Below, piece by piece: positions 32,539-42,292 of a DNA stretch of 60,521 nucleotides. Within the stretch, counting starts at the first letter, position 1, and each line of letters starts with the position of its first letter. The notes under the pieces are model-generated. The model ran no database searches. It was not told the origin of the DNA and saw only the letters and a program-made list of their open reading frames with translations. Made by a program: the position numbers and the translations under genes. Origin of the DNA: an uncultured Bacteroides sp. (GTDB lineage: Bacteria; Bacteroidota; Bacteroidia; Bacteroidales; Bacteroidaceae); contig CASFPE010000025.1 in NCBI GenBank assembly GCA_949296575.1, forward strand, positions 1 through 60,521. The letters run 5' to 3'.

Positions 32539-35031
32539 ATGGAGCAAGACAAGATAAAGATACGCGGGGCAAGAGTCCACAACCTGAAGGCAATCGACGT
32601 GGACATCCCCTTGAACAAGATTGTGGGAGTGGCCGGCGTGAGCGGTTCCGGCAAATCATCGCTGGCACTCGGCGTGGTGTATGCCGAAGGGTCAAGGCGT
32701 TATCTCGAAGCATTGTCCTCTTACACCCGCCGCCGCATTTCGCAAGCGCCGAAAGCGGACGTGGACGACATCCTGTATGTCCCCGCAGCCATTGCCTTGC
32801 GCCAACGTCCCGGCGTGCCGGGCATACGCAGCACCTTCGGCACCGGCACGGAACTGCTCAACAGCCTTCGCCTGATGTTTTCCCGCTTGGCCAGCCACCG
32901 TTGCCCCAACGGCCATTATTGTCCGCCGACCCTCCGCGTGGCGGCAGGCAAAGATATCGTTTGCCCGACATGCGGCACGCATTTCCTTGCTCCGTCGGCC
33001 GAAGACTTGTCATTCAACAGCAGCGGAGCATGCAAGAAGTGCGGAGGCATCGGCACTGTAATGACCGTAGACGAATCCACACTTGTCCCCAATCCGGACC
33101 TGACCATAGACCAAGGAGCCGTAGCCCCTTGGAATTCCCTGATGTGGACACTGATGACCGATGTATGCCGGGCAATGGGCGTGCGCACCGATGTGCCGTT
33201 CAAAGAGCTTACGCCTCAAGAAAAAGACATCGTATACCACGGGCCTGCCGTTAAAAAGCACATTTTGTACAAAAGCAAGACTTCAGAAGTGGCGGGAGAA
33301 ATGGACTTCACGTATTACAACGCCACTTATACTGTGGAGAACGCCTTGGCAAAAGTGAAAGACGACAAAGGGATGAAGCGCGTGGAAAAATTCCTGAAAC
33401 AGGACATCTGCCCGGAATGCCATGGCACGCGCCTCTGCAAAGCCGCGATGGAGCCGCTGATTCGCGGCATCAATTTGCCGCAGGCTTGCGAAATGCCCCT
33501 TTCAAAATTAGATGAATGGGTGAAAGGCATCCCGGAATGGTTGCCCAAAGACATGCGCCCCATGTGTGAAAGCATCAGCCAAGCTTATTTCGACACCTCG
33601 CGCCGTTTATTAGAATTAGGGCTTTCTTACCTAAGCCTTGACCGCGCCGGCAGCACACTTTCCACCGGCGAACGTCAGCGCATGCAACTGGCACGCTGCG
33701 TAAGAAACCGCACAACAGGCGTCATCTATGTGTTGGATGAACCGTCTATCGGGCTTCATCCGGCCAACATCACAGGATTGGCCGGAGTCATGAAAGACTT
33801 GACCAAAGACGGAAATTCCGTGTTATTGGTAGATCATGACGCGCAAATCCTGCGTAATGCCGACTGGCTCATTGAATTAGGGCCGCAAGCCGGTGCTAAA
33901 GGAGGCGAAATCATTGCCCAAGGCACCATTCCGCAGATAGAACGCAACCCCGCATCCATGATTGGCCCGTTCCTCGCAGCCAAGGACATTGTCGTCATAC
34001 GCAACCGGGTACCGGAAGAATACATGTTTTCCGCAGGGACAATAGAGATGAAAACCGATTCCATCCATACGGTCCATCCACTTGAAGTACGTATCCCCAA
34101 AGGGCGAATGGTAGCCGTCACGGGCGTGTCAGGTTCTGGCAAAACTACCACCATCCTCGAAAGCCTTGTGCCTGCCCTCCAAGCATCCATCCATAAAGAG
34201 AAACTGCCGAAACATGTGAAAAGCATAATTGCCAAAGGCATTAAAAACGTGAAGCTGATTGACTCGACCCCCATCGGAGCCAATGTGCGTTCCACAGTCG
34301 CCACCTACGCCAACGTGCATGATGACTTGCGGAAAATGTTTGCACAAACATCGAACGCCAAAGCTGCATCGGTGAAAGCAGGCGACTTTTCCTATAATAC
34401 AGGAGCTTTGCGCTGTCCCATATGCGATGGCACAGGGACTATCAGCTTGGATGTGCAATTCTTGCCCGACGTGGACATTCCCTGCCCGGAATGCCACGGT
34501 TCACGTTATGCAAAACGTGCCGAAGAATACCGTTACGAATCTGCCTGCGGCCACGATTATTCATTGCCAGACCTGATGAGGATGGACGTTGCAGATGCTG
34601 AAAAGGCTCTCTCCCGCCATAAAACATTGAAAGCACGCCTTGAATCACTCCGCAACATCGGCTTGGGATACATTACATTAGGCGAAGCCACCACGAACCT
34701 TTCGGGAGGAGAAGCGCAACGCCTCAAATTGGCCAGTGAAATGGGATGCCGCCAAGACGACAGCATCTTCATCTTTGACGAACCGACCATCGGGCTGCAT
34801 CCTTTGGACACACAAACGCTCATCGGGGTGTTCCAAAAGTTGCTCGACCTTGGCGCAACCATCATCATCATTGAGCATGACCTCGACGTGATTGCTAATT
34901 GCGACTATGTAATCGACCTCGGCCCCGGTGGCGGCGAAGAAGGCGGAAGAATCATAGCACAAGGCACCCCGGAACAAGTAGCTGCAAACCCGGGAAGCAT
35001 AACCGGGCATTTTCTTTCTTTCCGGAAATAA
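32539..35031 (+). CDS. UvrA-like excinuclease ABC subunit (short paralog)
   Basis: An 830-residue protein with two UvrA-type ABC ATPase halves: Walker A GVSGSGKSS (33-41), signature STLSTGERQRMQLAR and Walker B VIYVLDEPSIGLHP in the first; GVSGSGKTTT, TNLSGGEAQRLKLAS and IFIFDEPTIGLHP in the second. Zinc-type cysteine pairs are present (CPTCG with CKKCGG, CPECHG, CPICDG with CPECHG). Canonical UvrA is about 940 residues, so this is a shorter paralog of the UvrA2/DrrC kind, known in other bacteria for a minor role in DNA-damage tolerance or resistance to DNA-binding drugs. TACCTTTG at 32501-32508 is a promoter candidate. Confidence 0.88.
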   Translation: MEQDKIKIRGARVHNLKAIDVDIPLNKIVGVAGVSGSGKSSLALGVVYAEGSRRYLEALSSYTRRRISQAPKADVDDILYVPAAIALRQRPGVPGIRSTFGTGTELLNSLRLMFSRLASHRCPNGHYCPPTLRVAAGKDIVCPTCGTHFLAPSAEDLSFNSSGACKKCGGIGTVMTVDESTLVPNPDLTIDQGAVAPWNSLMWTLMTDVCRAMGVRTDVPFKELTPQEKDIVYHGPAVKKHILYKSKTSEVAGEMDFTYYNATYTVENALAKVKDDKGMKRVEKFLKQDICPECHGTRLCKAAMEPLIRGINLPQACEMPLSKLDEWVKGIPEWLPKDMRPMCESISQAYFDTSRRLLELGLSYLSLDRAGSTLSTGERQRMQLARCVRNRTTGVIYVLDEPSIGLHPANITGLAGVMKDLTKDGNSVLLVDHDAQILRNADWLIELGPQAGAKGGEIIAQGTIPQIERNPASMIGPFLAAKDIVVIRNRVPEEYMFSAGTIEMKTDSIHTVHPLEVRIPKGRMVAVTGVSGSGKTTTILESLVPALQASIHKEKLPKHVKSIIAKGIKNVKLIDSTPIGANVRSTVATYANVHDDLRKMFAQTSNAKAASVKAGDFSYNTGALRCPICDGTGTISLDVQFLPDVDIPCPECHGSRYAKRAEEYRYESACGHDYSLPDLMRMDVADAEKALSRHKTLKARLESLRNIGLGYITLGEATTNLSGGEAQRLKLASEMGCRQDDSIFIFDEPTIGLHPLDTQTLIGVFQKLLDLGATIIIIEHDLDVIANCDYVIDLGPGGGEEGGRIIAQGTPEQVAANPGSITGHFLSFRK

Positions 35032-35048
35032 AAAACATCTGCACAGAT

Positions 35049-35621
35049 TCATTTGGCGTTTTGAGCTTGCAAATGCCACATCCGACGCCCGAACAGGTTT
35101 CTTGACTCCACACGCCTGAAACCCAATGAAAGGTACAGACGTTCCGCCTTGTGGTTCCCGGAATCCACCAACAAGCCTGCTTTCTCATAGCCTTGCGCAA
35201 ATGCCTTGTCGCGCAAGGCCGCAAGCAGCTTCCCCCCAATACCCAAATTACGGAACTCGGGCAATACACCCAATGAATCCAGATAAAACTCATCCGGGAC
35301 TGTTTCATCCTCCACGTTCCCGAATTCTTGCCCTGTCCGCTCTTGAATCAAACGAAGGGTCGGTTCACGCAATTCATGCAACCGCGCCCCGTCATAACCG
35401 ACAACCGCACCGGCAACAACCCCATCCACTTCCGCCACCAATGCATTGCGGTAACTATATTGCGTGCCTTCCCTCCGCGCCAGTTCTTCAAGAACATCCT
35501 GATAATGCTCCCCGCAATACATCCTCATCGATTCCTCGCCGAGCGCCATGGCCAAAGCGGAAGCAATGACAGGAGCATCGCCCGGCGTGGCAGATCGGAC
35601 CACTATTTTCTTGCCATTCAT
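35049..35621 (-). CDS. GNAT-family N-acetyltransferase
   Basis: A 190-residue acetyltransferase. The N-terminus (KIVVRSATPGDAPVIASALAMAL) and the motif A segment YLDSLGVLPEFRNLGIGGKLLAAL with RNLGIG, then AGLLVDSGNHKAERLYLSLGF, are standard for the family. The long middle (VAGAVVGYDGARLHELREPTLRLI) is seen in Bacteroidales GNATs annotated as general acetyltransferases. Start at 35621; the frame is open 25 codons upstream but lacks family similarity. TATCTTCG on the minus strand near 35655 is a likely -7 element. It converges with the UvrA-like gene. Confidence 0.85.
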   Translation of the reverse strand: MNGKKIVVRSATPGDAPVIASALAMALGEESMRMYCGEHYQDVLEELARREGTQYSYRNALVAEVDGVVAGAVVGYDGARLHELREPTLRLIQERTGQEFGNVEDETVPDEFYLDSLGVLPEFRNLGIGGKLLAALRDKAFAQGYEKAGLLVDSGNHKAERLYLSLGFRRVESRNLFGRRMWHLQAQNAK

Positions 35622-35877
35622 GTTTTTCACTTTTGCTGTTCCATCATTCTTCCGCGAAGATAGCAACAATATCCCATGCCACAAGCTTGGCAGCACGAAG
35701 AATTATCCATTTTTGCCCTGCACATGCCTTTGCGCAAATTTGTGCCGCGCCGCTTCCTGCAACGGGCAACACAGCCAAAACCTCCCCAAAATGCAGCATC
35801 ATGTGAAACGGGAAACGGCACGATTTACGCAAAATGGCCAATAAAATGCAAACAAATGCATTTTTTTCCCGATTTTA

Positions 35878-35908
35878 TTTGCTTTTAAATTTAATAGCCG
35901 TATATTTG
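35878..35908 (+). promoter_or_regulatory. Promoter of the small RNA upstream of malQ
   Basis: TTTG (35878-35881) and TATATTTG (35901-35908) with a 19-bp spacer. The predicted start is near 35915, about 10 nt before the closing stem of the RNA. Confidence 0.65.
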
Positions 35909-35914
35909 TAACAG

Positions 35915-36105
35915 AAAAATATAAGCCGCATTGGTTTTACTGGGAAACTCATCAAAGTAAATCAGAAAACCGAGACAAGCTTCGATTCCCAATGGCGGGC
36001 CACAACCTTCGGGTGCTTTCAAGCCAGTGGATTACAAAGGGGACGAGCACTCAAATCATGTCATTCGGAGTTTCATCACATAAGCACCAATGCGGCTTTC
36101 TTTTT
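35915..36105 (+). ncRNA. Structured small RNA closed by a 10-bp helix and U-tract, upstream of malQ
   Basis: The perfect complement GCCGCATTGG (35925-35934) / CCAATGCGGC (36087-36096) closes the molecule; inside, GAAACTC (35944-35950) pairs with GAGTTTC (36068-36074). The region between contains smaller hairpins such as CCAC...GTGG near 36000-36031. The 3' strand of the closing helix is followed at once by TTTCTTTTT (36097-36105), like an intrinsic terminator. With the promoter at 35878 this defines a roughly 190-nt RNA, either independent or an attenuating leader for malQ, whose ATG is 84 bp further on. Family unknown. A second short palindrome, GCCTGCCCGGCAGGC (36106-36120), follows. Confidence 0.55.
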
Positions 36106-36188
36106 GCCTGCCCGGCAGGCGGACAAAATAATTCTTTCCTTTATTTGCATTGGGCGCACCCGCCATTAAACTTGTTGGTAAGAACAAT

Positions 36189-38897
36189 ATGGAACTCAGT
36201 TTTACAATAGAATACCAAACCCATTGGGGAGAAGAAGTCGGAATCGTCGGATCCATCCCTGAATTAGGCAACGGGAACGACTTGGAACCTTTCCTTTTGC
36301 ACACGAAAGACGGGAACATTTGGGAAGGGACATTGGAAACGGGACACCATCCCACCCTAAAGAAGTTGACCTATAATTATCGCATCTACCGCGACGGGAA
36401 GCCTGCCCGCAAAGAATGGGATGGCATCCCCCATGCGTTATTGCTCAATGATGATGCCGGCAAACGCCATTACAAGATAGAAGACAAATGGTCCGACCGC
36501 CCTTCAGACGGGTATTTTTATTCCTCTGCCTTCGCAGAATGCCTGTTCCGGCACGCGGGGCATAGTGCCGCTCCGCCTGAAAATGGAGAATGCAGCCTGC
36601 TGCTGCAAGTGGCATATCCCCGCATATTGCCCGGCTATGCATTGGCGGTATGCGGCTCCCACCCCGCTTTAGGCAGATGGGACCCAAGCCAAGCCGCCAT
36701 CATGGACAGCAGCAATTTCCCCGTTTGGCAGCTGGAGTTGGACTTGTCCCTGTTCGACCAGCCCTCGGAATTCAAGTTCCTGCTCTACAACACAAAGGAA
36801 GGCCATATGGAAATGTGGGAAGAAGGCGCCAACCGGCTCTTAATGCCCCAACCGGCGCAAGCCGGAACCTCATACGTGCAAACATTGGCATCCCCACAAT
36901 TCATCTTGCCTGAATGGAAAGGAGCCGGCGTGGCCATCCCGGTATTCTCATTGCGTTCGGAACGCAGCTTCGGCATCGGAGATTTCGGCGACTTGAAAGC
37001 CTTCATCCAATGGGCGGCACAGGCAAGGCTGAAGTTCGTGCAACTGCTTCCTGTCAATGACACGACCATGACCCACACATGGATGGACTCGTACCCGTAC
37101 AACGGGATATCCATCTATGCGCTGAACCCCATGTACATCGACCTCCATGCCATCGGAGAACTGGCAGACCCCGCGCGGAGGAGCTACTTCAAAGAGCAGC
37201 AACAAAAACTCAATGCAAACGCGGCCGTGGACTATGAAGCAGTGGACCGCGTGAAATGGGCATACCTGCACGAAATGTTCGCACAAGAAAAATGGACAGT
37301 CCTGGCTTCCGACGAGTTCCGCCGCTTTTTTGCAGACAACAAAGACTGGCTTGTCCCGTATGCTGCATATTGCTACTTGCGGGAACAATACGGCACCTCT
37401 GATTTCCACTCATGGGAAAGTTTCGCCACTTTCAACCGCGAACAAATCGAAGAACTTTGCGCACCGTCCACGGCGCGTTATCCTGACATTGCATTTTTCT
37501 ATTATGTGCAGCACGTATTGCACCGCCAATTGCGCGCCGCCAGCGAATTAGCGCGACGGCTCGGCGTGGCATTAAAAGGCGACATTCCGATTGGCATCAG
37601 CCGGTGCAGTGTGGAAGCTTGGACAGAACCCGAACTGTTCAACATGGATGGACAAGCGGGAGCGCCGCCCGACGACTTCTCTACCAACGGGCAGAACTGG
37701 GGATTCCCGACTTACAATTGGAATGCAATGGCCCTCACAGGCTATGCATGGTGGAAAAAGCGTTTCAAGAAGATGGCTGAATATTTCGATGCTTACCGCA
37801 TCGACCATATCTTAGGCTTTTTCCGAATATGGGAGATACCTGCCGATGCCGTGCATGGATTGCTCGGGCACTTCGAGCCGTCGCTGCCTCTCTCACAAGA
37901 AGAAATAGAAGCATCCGGGCTGCCATGGAATCCAGAACTGTACTTGCAACCGTACATCGACGGCAAAACCATCAGCCAGCTTTTCGGGACGCAAGCCGAG
38001 TGGGTCCGCTCAGAATTCATGGAACCCTCCAGCGTGGCAGGACGTTATGCCCTTAAAACGCAATATGCCACACAACGCCAAGTTGAAACGTACTTCCGGG
38101 GCATGCCCGAAGAATACATCCCTGTACGCGACGGATTGTATGCCATCATCAGCAACGTGCTTTTCTTGGCCGACCGGCATGACGGCACCCGCTACCATCC
38201 CCGCATCGACGGCAAGCGCACTTCTGCTTACCAACTCTTGGACGAAGCAGGGAAACACGCTTTCGATTGCCTGTATGAAGACTATTATTACCATCGCCAC
38301 AACGGCTATTGGTACGACGAAGCCATGAAACGCCTGCCTGCCCTCATCGGAAGCACCGGGATGCTCGTTTGCGGCGAAGATTTGGGCATGATTCCCGCTT
38401 GCGTTCCCCGCGCCATGGACACGCTGCAAGTGCTTAGCCTTGAAGTGGAAAGAATGCCAAAGGAATGGGCAGAATTCGGCACGCCGTCGCGTTACCCCTA
38501 CCTCTCGGTATGCACTTTCTCCACGCACGACATGCCTACCTTGCGCGGCTGGTGGGAGGAAGAGCCGGAACGTTCCGCCCGCTATTACACATCCGTCTTA
38601 GGTTTTGAAGGGAAAGCGCCTGCCATTGCCACGCCTGAAATATGCACTGCCGTCGTGGAACGCCAATTGCGCGCAGGCTCCATCCTTTGCATCCTGGCAT
38701 GGCAGGATTGGATGAGCATCGACGGCCGTTTGCGGCAAGCCGACCCTGCAAGCGAGCGCATCAACATCCCTGCCAACCCAAGGCATTACTGGCGGTGGCG
38801 GATGCATTTGACGGTTGAACAGCTTCTTGCTTGCGACGGCCTGAATGAAAAGATAAAGAAACTCATCGCCCAAAACGGGCGCGACCCTGAAATCTGA
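36189..38897 (+). CDS. malQ: 4-alpha-glucanotransferase with N-terminal starch-binding domains
   Basis: A 902-residue amylomaltase that rearranges maltodextrins in the cytoplasm. Two CBM20-type starch-binding domains occupy about residues 1-120 (FTIEYQTHWGEEVGIVGSIPELG) and 125-260 (LLLQVAYPRILPGYALAVCGS), followed by the GH77 domain. The catalytic residues are visible: nucleophile Asp in YRIDHILGFFRIWEIP, acid/base Glu in VCGEDLGMIP and the third Asp in TFSTHDMPTLRGWW. There is no signal peptide. The frame extends 13 codons upstream, but MELSFTIEY is the natural start. folB follows after 4 bp. Confidence 0.95.
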   Translation: MELSFTIEYQTHWGEEVGIVGSIPELGNGNDLEPFLLHTKDGNIWEGTLETGHHPTLKKLTYNYRIYRDGKPARKEWDGIPHALLLNDDAGKRHYKIEDKWSDRPSDGYFYSSAFAECLFRHAGHSAAPPENGECSLLLQVAYPRILPGYALAVCGSHPALGRWDPSQAAIMDSSNFPVWQLELDLSLFDQPSEFKFLLYNTKEGHMEMWEEGANRLLMPQPAQAGTSYVQTLASPQFILPEWKGAGVAIPVFSLRSERSFGIGDFGDLKAFIQWAAQARLKFVQLLPVNDTTMTHTWMDSYPYNGISIYALNPMYIDLHAIGELADPARRSYFKEQQQKLNANAAVDYEAVDRVKWAYLHEMFAQEKWTVLASDEFRRFFADNKDWLVPYAAYCYLREQYGTSDFHSWESFATFNREQIEELCAPSTARYPDIAFFYYVQHVLHRQLRAASELARRLGVALKGDIPIGISRCSVEAWTEPELFNMDGQAGAPPDDFSTNGQNWGFPTYNWNAMALTGYAWWKKRFKKMAEYFDAYRIDHILGFFRIWEIPADAVHGLLGHFEPSLPLSQEEIEASGLPWNPELYLQPYIDGKTISQLFGTQAEWVRSEFMEPSSVAGRYALKTQYATQRQVETYFRGMPEEYIPVRDGLYAIISNVLFLADRHDGTRYHPRIDGKRTSAYQLLDEAGKHAFDCLYEDYYYHRHNGYWYDEAMKRLPALIGSTGMLVCGEDLGMIPACVPRAMDTLQVLSLEVERMPKEWAEFGTPSRYPYLSVCTFSTHDMPTLRGWWEEEPERSARYYTSVLGFEGKAPAIATPEICTAVVERQLRAGSILCILAWQDWMSIDGRLRQADPASERINIPANPRHYWRWRMHLTVEQLLACDGLNEKIKKLIAQNGRDPEI

Positions 38898-38901
38898 ACC
38901 C

Positions 38902-39291
38902 ATGGCAGAAGAAGGCATGTACGTCAGCTTGAAAGGCATCCGCTTGTATGCCCGCCACGGAGTGGCCAACCAAGAGCGAACGGTAGGCAACGAATTCGAA
39001 GTCGACTTGCGGGTAGAAACAGACTTCTCGGAAGCAGCCGAAAAAGACTGCTTGGAAGGCACGGTGAACTACGCCGACTTATACCGCATTGTGCGCGAGG
39101 AAATGGCAATCCCTTCCCTGCTTATCGAGCATGCAGCCGGACGCATCATGCACCGCATCTTCAAAGAGTTCCCTCGAATAGAGGCCGTGCAGATACGGGT
39201 TGCCAAACTGAATCCGCCCATCGGAGCGTTGCTGGACCGCGCGGAAGTGGAAATATCCCGCCGGCGCAGGCAGCACAAGAAACCGCAATGA
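38902..39291 (+). CDS. folB: Dihydroneopterin aldolase
   Basis: A 129-residue enzyme of folate synthesis, cleaving 7,8-dihydroneopterin to 6-hydroxymethyl-dihydropterin. Conserved features: LKGIRLYARHGVANQERTVG near the N-terminus with the substrate-binding Glu, TVNYADLYRIV, SLLIEHAAGRI and the catalytic lysine in VRVAKLNPPIG-like VAKLNPPIG. A basic tail (SRRRRQHKKPQ) ends it. Coupled closely to malQ, an order seen in other Bacteroidales but without clear metabolic logic. Confidence 0.92.
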   Translation: MAEEGMYVSLKGIRLYARHGVANQERTVGNEFEVDLRVETDFSEAAEKDCLEGTVNYADLYRIVREEMAIPSLLIEHAAGRIMHRIFKEFPRIEAVQIRVAKLNPPIGALLDRAEVEISRRRRQHKKPQ

Positions 39292-39450
39292 CACACATGC
39301 AAACGAAGCATGCAATGGAACGGGACGCGCAACCCCATCGGGATGCATCCCGGAAGCGGCAAAAAAGTTCCCGTAAAATTCCAAATTTCACCTGTAAAAC
39401 AAGCAGATTTTTCCTGAAAAATCCGGCATTTTATTGAGAAGATTTCCTGC

Positions 39451-39465
39451 ACGATTATTAATCGT
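39451..39465. repeat. ACGATTATTAATCGT dyad beside a 22-bp repeat array
   Basis: Identical to the right half of the palindrome at 25171-25185 and also preceded by TTTCCTGC as at 25115-25125. It lies 19 bp before the array at 39484. Confidence 0.7.
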
Positions 39466-39483
39466 ACAAGCAAAAGTTCAGGA

Positions 39484-39571
39484 ACATTCCTGCAAAACCT
39501 TTCAAGGTTTTGCCCAAAACATTGGAAGGTTCTGCCCAAAACATTGGAAGGATTTCCAAAAACCTTTGGGA
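39484..39571. repeat. Array of four 22-bp units (copy 4, best conserved)
   Basis: Units at 39484-39505, 39506-39527, 39528-39549 and 39550-39571. The two middle units differ at one base and carry TGCCCAAAACATTGGAA. The first and last units resemble the first and last units at 1193-1280, so the whole four-unit block is shared between the two loci. The rest of the 39292-39710 gap has the dyad and the nqr terminator. Confidence 0.8.
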
Positions 39572-39660
39572 AGCTTCCACGCAAGGCAACGGGATGGCAT
39601 CCCGATGATTTGCCGGTGCAAAAACAAACCGCTTCCTCTCCCAAACGCAAAAGCCCAAAA

Positions 39661-39685
39661 AAAGGATGCCGCAACGGCATCCTTT
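39661..39685 (-). terminator. Intrinsic terminator of the nqr operon
   Basis: A perfect 11-bp stem AAAGGATGCCG/CGGCATCCTTT with a 3-nt loop, followed on the minus strand by a T tract; 26 bp after the nqrF stop. Confidence 0.85.
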
Positions 39686-39710
39686 CCTTCTATTTGTCCG
39701 GGAAGGCATC

Positions 39711-40985
39711 TCACCCCCCGAAGTTGTCGTACATCAGCATGTTGCTTGGCACGCCCAAATCGTAAAGCATCTTCTCCACCGCCTTGCTCATCGGGCCGGG
39801 GCCGCACATGTAATATTCGATGTCCTCCGGCGCTTCGTGGTCCTTCAGGTAAGTATTGTAAATCACCTGATGCACAAAACCCGGCGTGTACTTCACGCCT
39901 GCTGCATCGGCGGCAGGGTCGGGGCGGTCCAGCGCAAGATGGAACGAGAAGTTCGGGAACTCTTTCTCCAGTTCCAGGAAATCGTTCAGATAGAACACCT
40001 CGTTCAGCGCACGGGCGCCATAGAAATACGACATCTTGCGGTCGGTGGTGCGCAATGTCTTCGTCATGTGCATGATTTGCGCACGCAAAGGCGCCATGCC
40101 TGCTCCACCGCCTATCCACAACATCTCGCGTTTGGAATCGAAGATAGGATGGAAGTCCCCGTAAGGGCCGCTCATCAACACCTTGTCGCCGGGCTTCAAC
40201 GTGAAGATATAAGATGAAGCAATGCCCGGCATCACATCCATAAATCCTCCGCCCTGCTCTTTCGGCTTGAAAGGCGGCGTGGCGATGCGCACGGTCAACA
40301 TGATGCGGTCGCCTTCAGCAGGATAGTTGGCCATAGAATAAGCACGGATCGTTTCTTCCTCATTCTGGCACTTCAGCCCGAACAAGCCGAACTTCTCCCA
40401 TGCAGGCAGGTATTCCTCACCTATCAGCGACTTGTCGATGTCCTTGTCATAATCCATCGAGAACTTGGGAATCTTAATCTGCGCATACGAACCGGGAATG
40501 AAATCCATATGCTCGCCGGGAGGCAAAGCCACGATGAACTCTTTGATGAAAGTAGCCACGTTCTTGTTGCTGATCACCTCGCATTCCCACTCTTTCACGC
40601 CCAAGATGGATTCCGGCACCTTGATGGCCATGTCGCCTTTCACCTTCACCTGGCAGCCCAAGCGCCAATGGTCCTGACGCTGCTTGCGGCTGAAATGAGG
40701 CAACTCTGAAGGCAATATCTCGCCTCCTCCTTCCAAAACCTGGCACTTGCACTGCCCGCACGAGCCTTTCCCCCCACAGGCAGAAGAAAGAAACACGCCG
40801 TTCACTGACAGAGTATTCAACAGAGTGGAGCCGGAAGCCACTTCCAACACCCGGTCGCCATTGAGGGTCAGCTTCACGTTGCCGGAAGGCACCAAAAACC
40901 TTTTTGCCACCAACAAAATGATGACCAGCAACAGAATCACGACCAAGAATACACCTATACTTGCTAAAATCAAATTTGTATCCAT
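39711..40985 (-). CDS. nqrF: Na+-translocating NADH:quinone reductase subunit F
   Basis: A 424-residue electron-input subunit. One N-terminal membrane helix (LILASIGVFLVVILLLVIILLVA region), a plant-type [2Fe-2S] ferredoxin domain with cysteines 70, 76, 79 and 111 (CGGKGSCGQCKCQV), then FAD-binding (RAYSMANYPAE) and NADH-binding (MLWIGGGAGMAPLRAQI) domains. It takes electrons from NADH and passes them to the other Nqr subunits. Last gene of the operon. Confidence 0.97.
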   Translation of the reverse strand: MDTNLILASIGVFLVVILLLVIILLVAKRFLVPSGNVKLTLNGDRVLEVASGSTLLNTLSVNGVFLSSACGGKGSCGQCKCQVLEGGGEILPSELPHFSRKQRQDHWRLGCQVKVKGDMAIKVPESILGVKEWECEVISNKNVATFIKEFIVALPPGEHMDFIPGSYAQIKIPKFSMDYDKDIDKSLIGEEYLPAWEKFGLFGLKCQNEEETIRAYSMANYPAEGDRIMLTVRIATPPFKPKEQGGGFMDVMPGIASSYIFTLKPGDKVLMSGPYGDFHPIFDSKREMLWIGGGAGMAPLRAQIMHMTKTLRTTDRKMSYFYGARALNEVFYLNDFLELEKEFPNFSFHLALDRPDPAADAAGVKYTPGFVHQVIYNTYLKDHEAPEDIEYYMCGPGPMSKAVEKMLYDLGVPSNMLMYDNFGG

Positions 40986-41006
40986 TGTTCCTAATCCTTT
41001 CCTTTA

Positions 41007-41633
41007 TTAAATTTTCAACCCAGAGAAACACATGAAAGCAATGGCCATCAGCCCCACGGTGATGAACGTGATGCCCAAGCCGCGCAAAGGCGCAGGCACA
41101 TCTGAATAAGCCATCTTCTCACGAATGGCGGCCAGCCCCACAATGGCCAGCATCCAGCCGATGCCAGAACCCAAAGCATAGGATATGGAATCCCACACAT
41201 CGCCGATGAACTTCGGGTCGCTTTCGCCCAGATTGATGCGCTGCTGCATGAAAAGCGACGCACCCATGATGGCGCAGTTCACGGCAATCAGCGGCAGGAA
41301 AATGCCCAACGACGCATAAAGCGAAGGACTGAAACGTTCCACCACCATTTCCACCAACTGCGTGATGCCGGCTATCACGGCTATGAAAAGGATGAAACTC
41401 AAGAAACTGAGGTCAACGCCCTCCACAATCGCATCGGCCGCCAGCACCTTGGTCTGCAACAAGTAATTCACAGGAAGCGTAACTACCAAGACAAAAGTTA
41501 CGGCTACACCCAATCCCAACGCGGTCTTCACATTCTTCGACACGGCCAGGTAAGAACACATGCCCAAGAAGAACGCGAATATCATATTGTCCACAAAAAT
41601 GGAGCGGACTAACAAACTAAAAAAATGTTCCAT
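41007..41633 (-). CDS. nqrE: Na+-translocating NADH:quinone reductase subunit E
   Basis: A 208-residue integral membrane protein with six predicted helices. The NqrE signature is clear: [30 protein letters not shown] and the pseudo-symmetric [20 protein letters not shown] segment, each with a cysteine that in the family holds the intramembrane iron-sulfur centre together with NqrD. Confidence 0.97.
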   Translation of the reverse strand: MEHFFSLLVRSIFVDNMIFAFFLGMCSYLAVSKNVKTALGLGVAVTFVLVVTLPVNYLLQTKVLAADAIVEGVDLSFLSFILFIAVIAGITQLVEMVVERFSPSLYASLGIFLPLIAVNCAIMGASLFMQQRINLGESDPKFIGDVWDSISYALGSGIGWMLAIVGLAAIREKMAYSDVPAPLRGLGITFITVGLMAIAFMCFSGLKI

Positions 41634-41652
41634 ATTCTTCTATATTGATAGA

Positions 41653-42288
41653 TTACTGTTCTTGCAATTCCTTATGGCGCGAACGCTGGTACCAAATAAT
41701 GCAGGCCACGAGGATAAGGGCCATCGGAGGCATCAGCATCAAGCCATTGTTCATATAACCGAGTTCCTGGAGCGGCGCATAGTTCAGCACGTTGAAGCCA
41801 AGCAAAGTGCCTGAGCCCAACAACTCACGGAAGAAAGCCACAATCACCAGAATCTTGGCATAACCTAATCCGTTGCCAATGCCGTCCAAGAAAGATTCCC
41901 ACGGGCCATTCGCCATGGCGAATGCTTCCAAACGCCCCATCAGGATACAGTTCGTAATGATAAGGCCGACATAAACAGAAAGCTGCACGCTGACATCGTA
42001 GGCAAAAGCCTTCAATATCTCACTGACAACAGTCACCAACGCAGCCACCACGACCAACTGCACGATGATGCGGATGCGGTTGGGAATCGTTTTGCGAATC
42101 AACGAAATAACCACATTTGAAAACGCCGTGATAATCGTCACCGAAAGGCCCATCACAATGGCGGGTTCCAACTTTGCCGTCACTGCCAAGGCCGAACAAA
42201 TGCCAAGCACCTGCACCGTGACCGGGTTATTCATACCCAACGGGGTAGAAAATACTTCTCTATTCTTTTTTGAAAACAATTTTCCCAT
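41653..42288 (-). CDS. nqrD: Na+-translocating NADH:quinone reductase subunit D
   Basis: A 211-residue membrane protein homologous to NqrE, inverted in the membrane. Family segments are [27 protein letters not shown] with the cluster cysteine and [19 protein letters not shown] with the second. Nineteen bp separate it from nqrE. Confidence 0.97.
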   Translation of the reverse strand: MGKLFSKKNREVFSTPLGMNNPVTVQVLGICSALAVTAKLEPAIVMGLSVTIITAFSNVVISLIRKTIPNRIRIIVQLVVVAALVTVVSEILKAFAYDVSVQLSVYVGLIITNCILMGRLEAFAMANGPWESFLDGIGNGLGYAKILVIVAFFRELLGSGTLLGFNVLNYAPLQELGYMNNGLMLMPPMALILVACIIWYQRSRHKELQEQ

Positions 42289-42292
42289 TGAT

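Noticed and set aside
36045..36105. tmRNA or tRNA-like element because of a TTCGATTC segment near 35983
   Set aside because: No acceptor stem, no tag reading frame and no CCA-adjacent structure; only the T-loop-like octamer matches.
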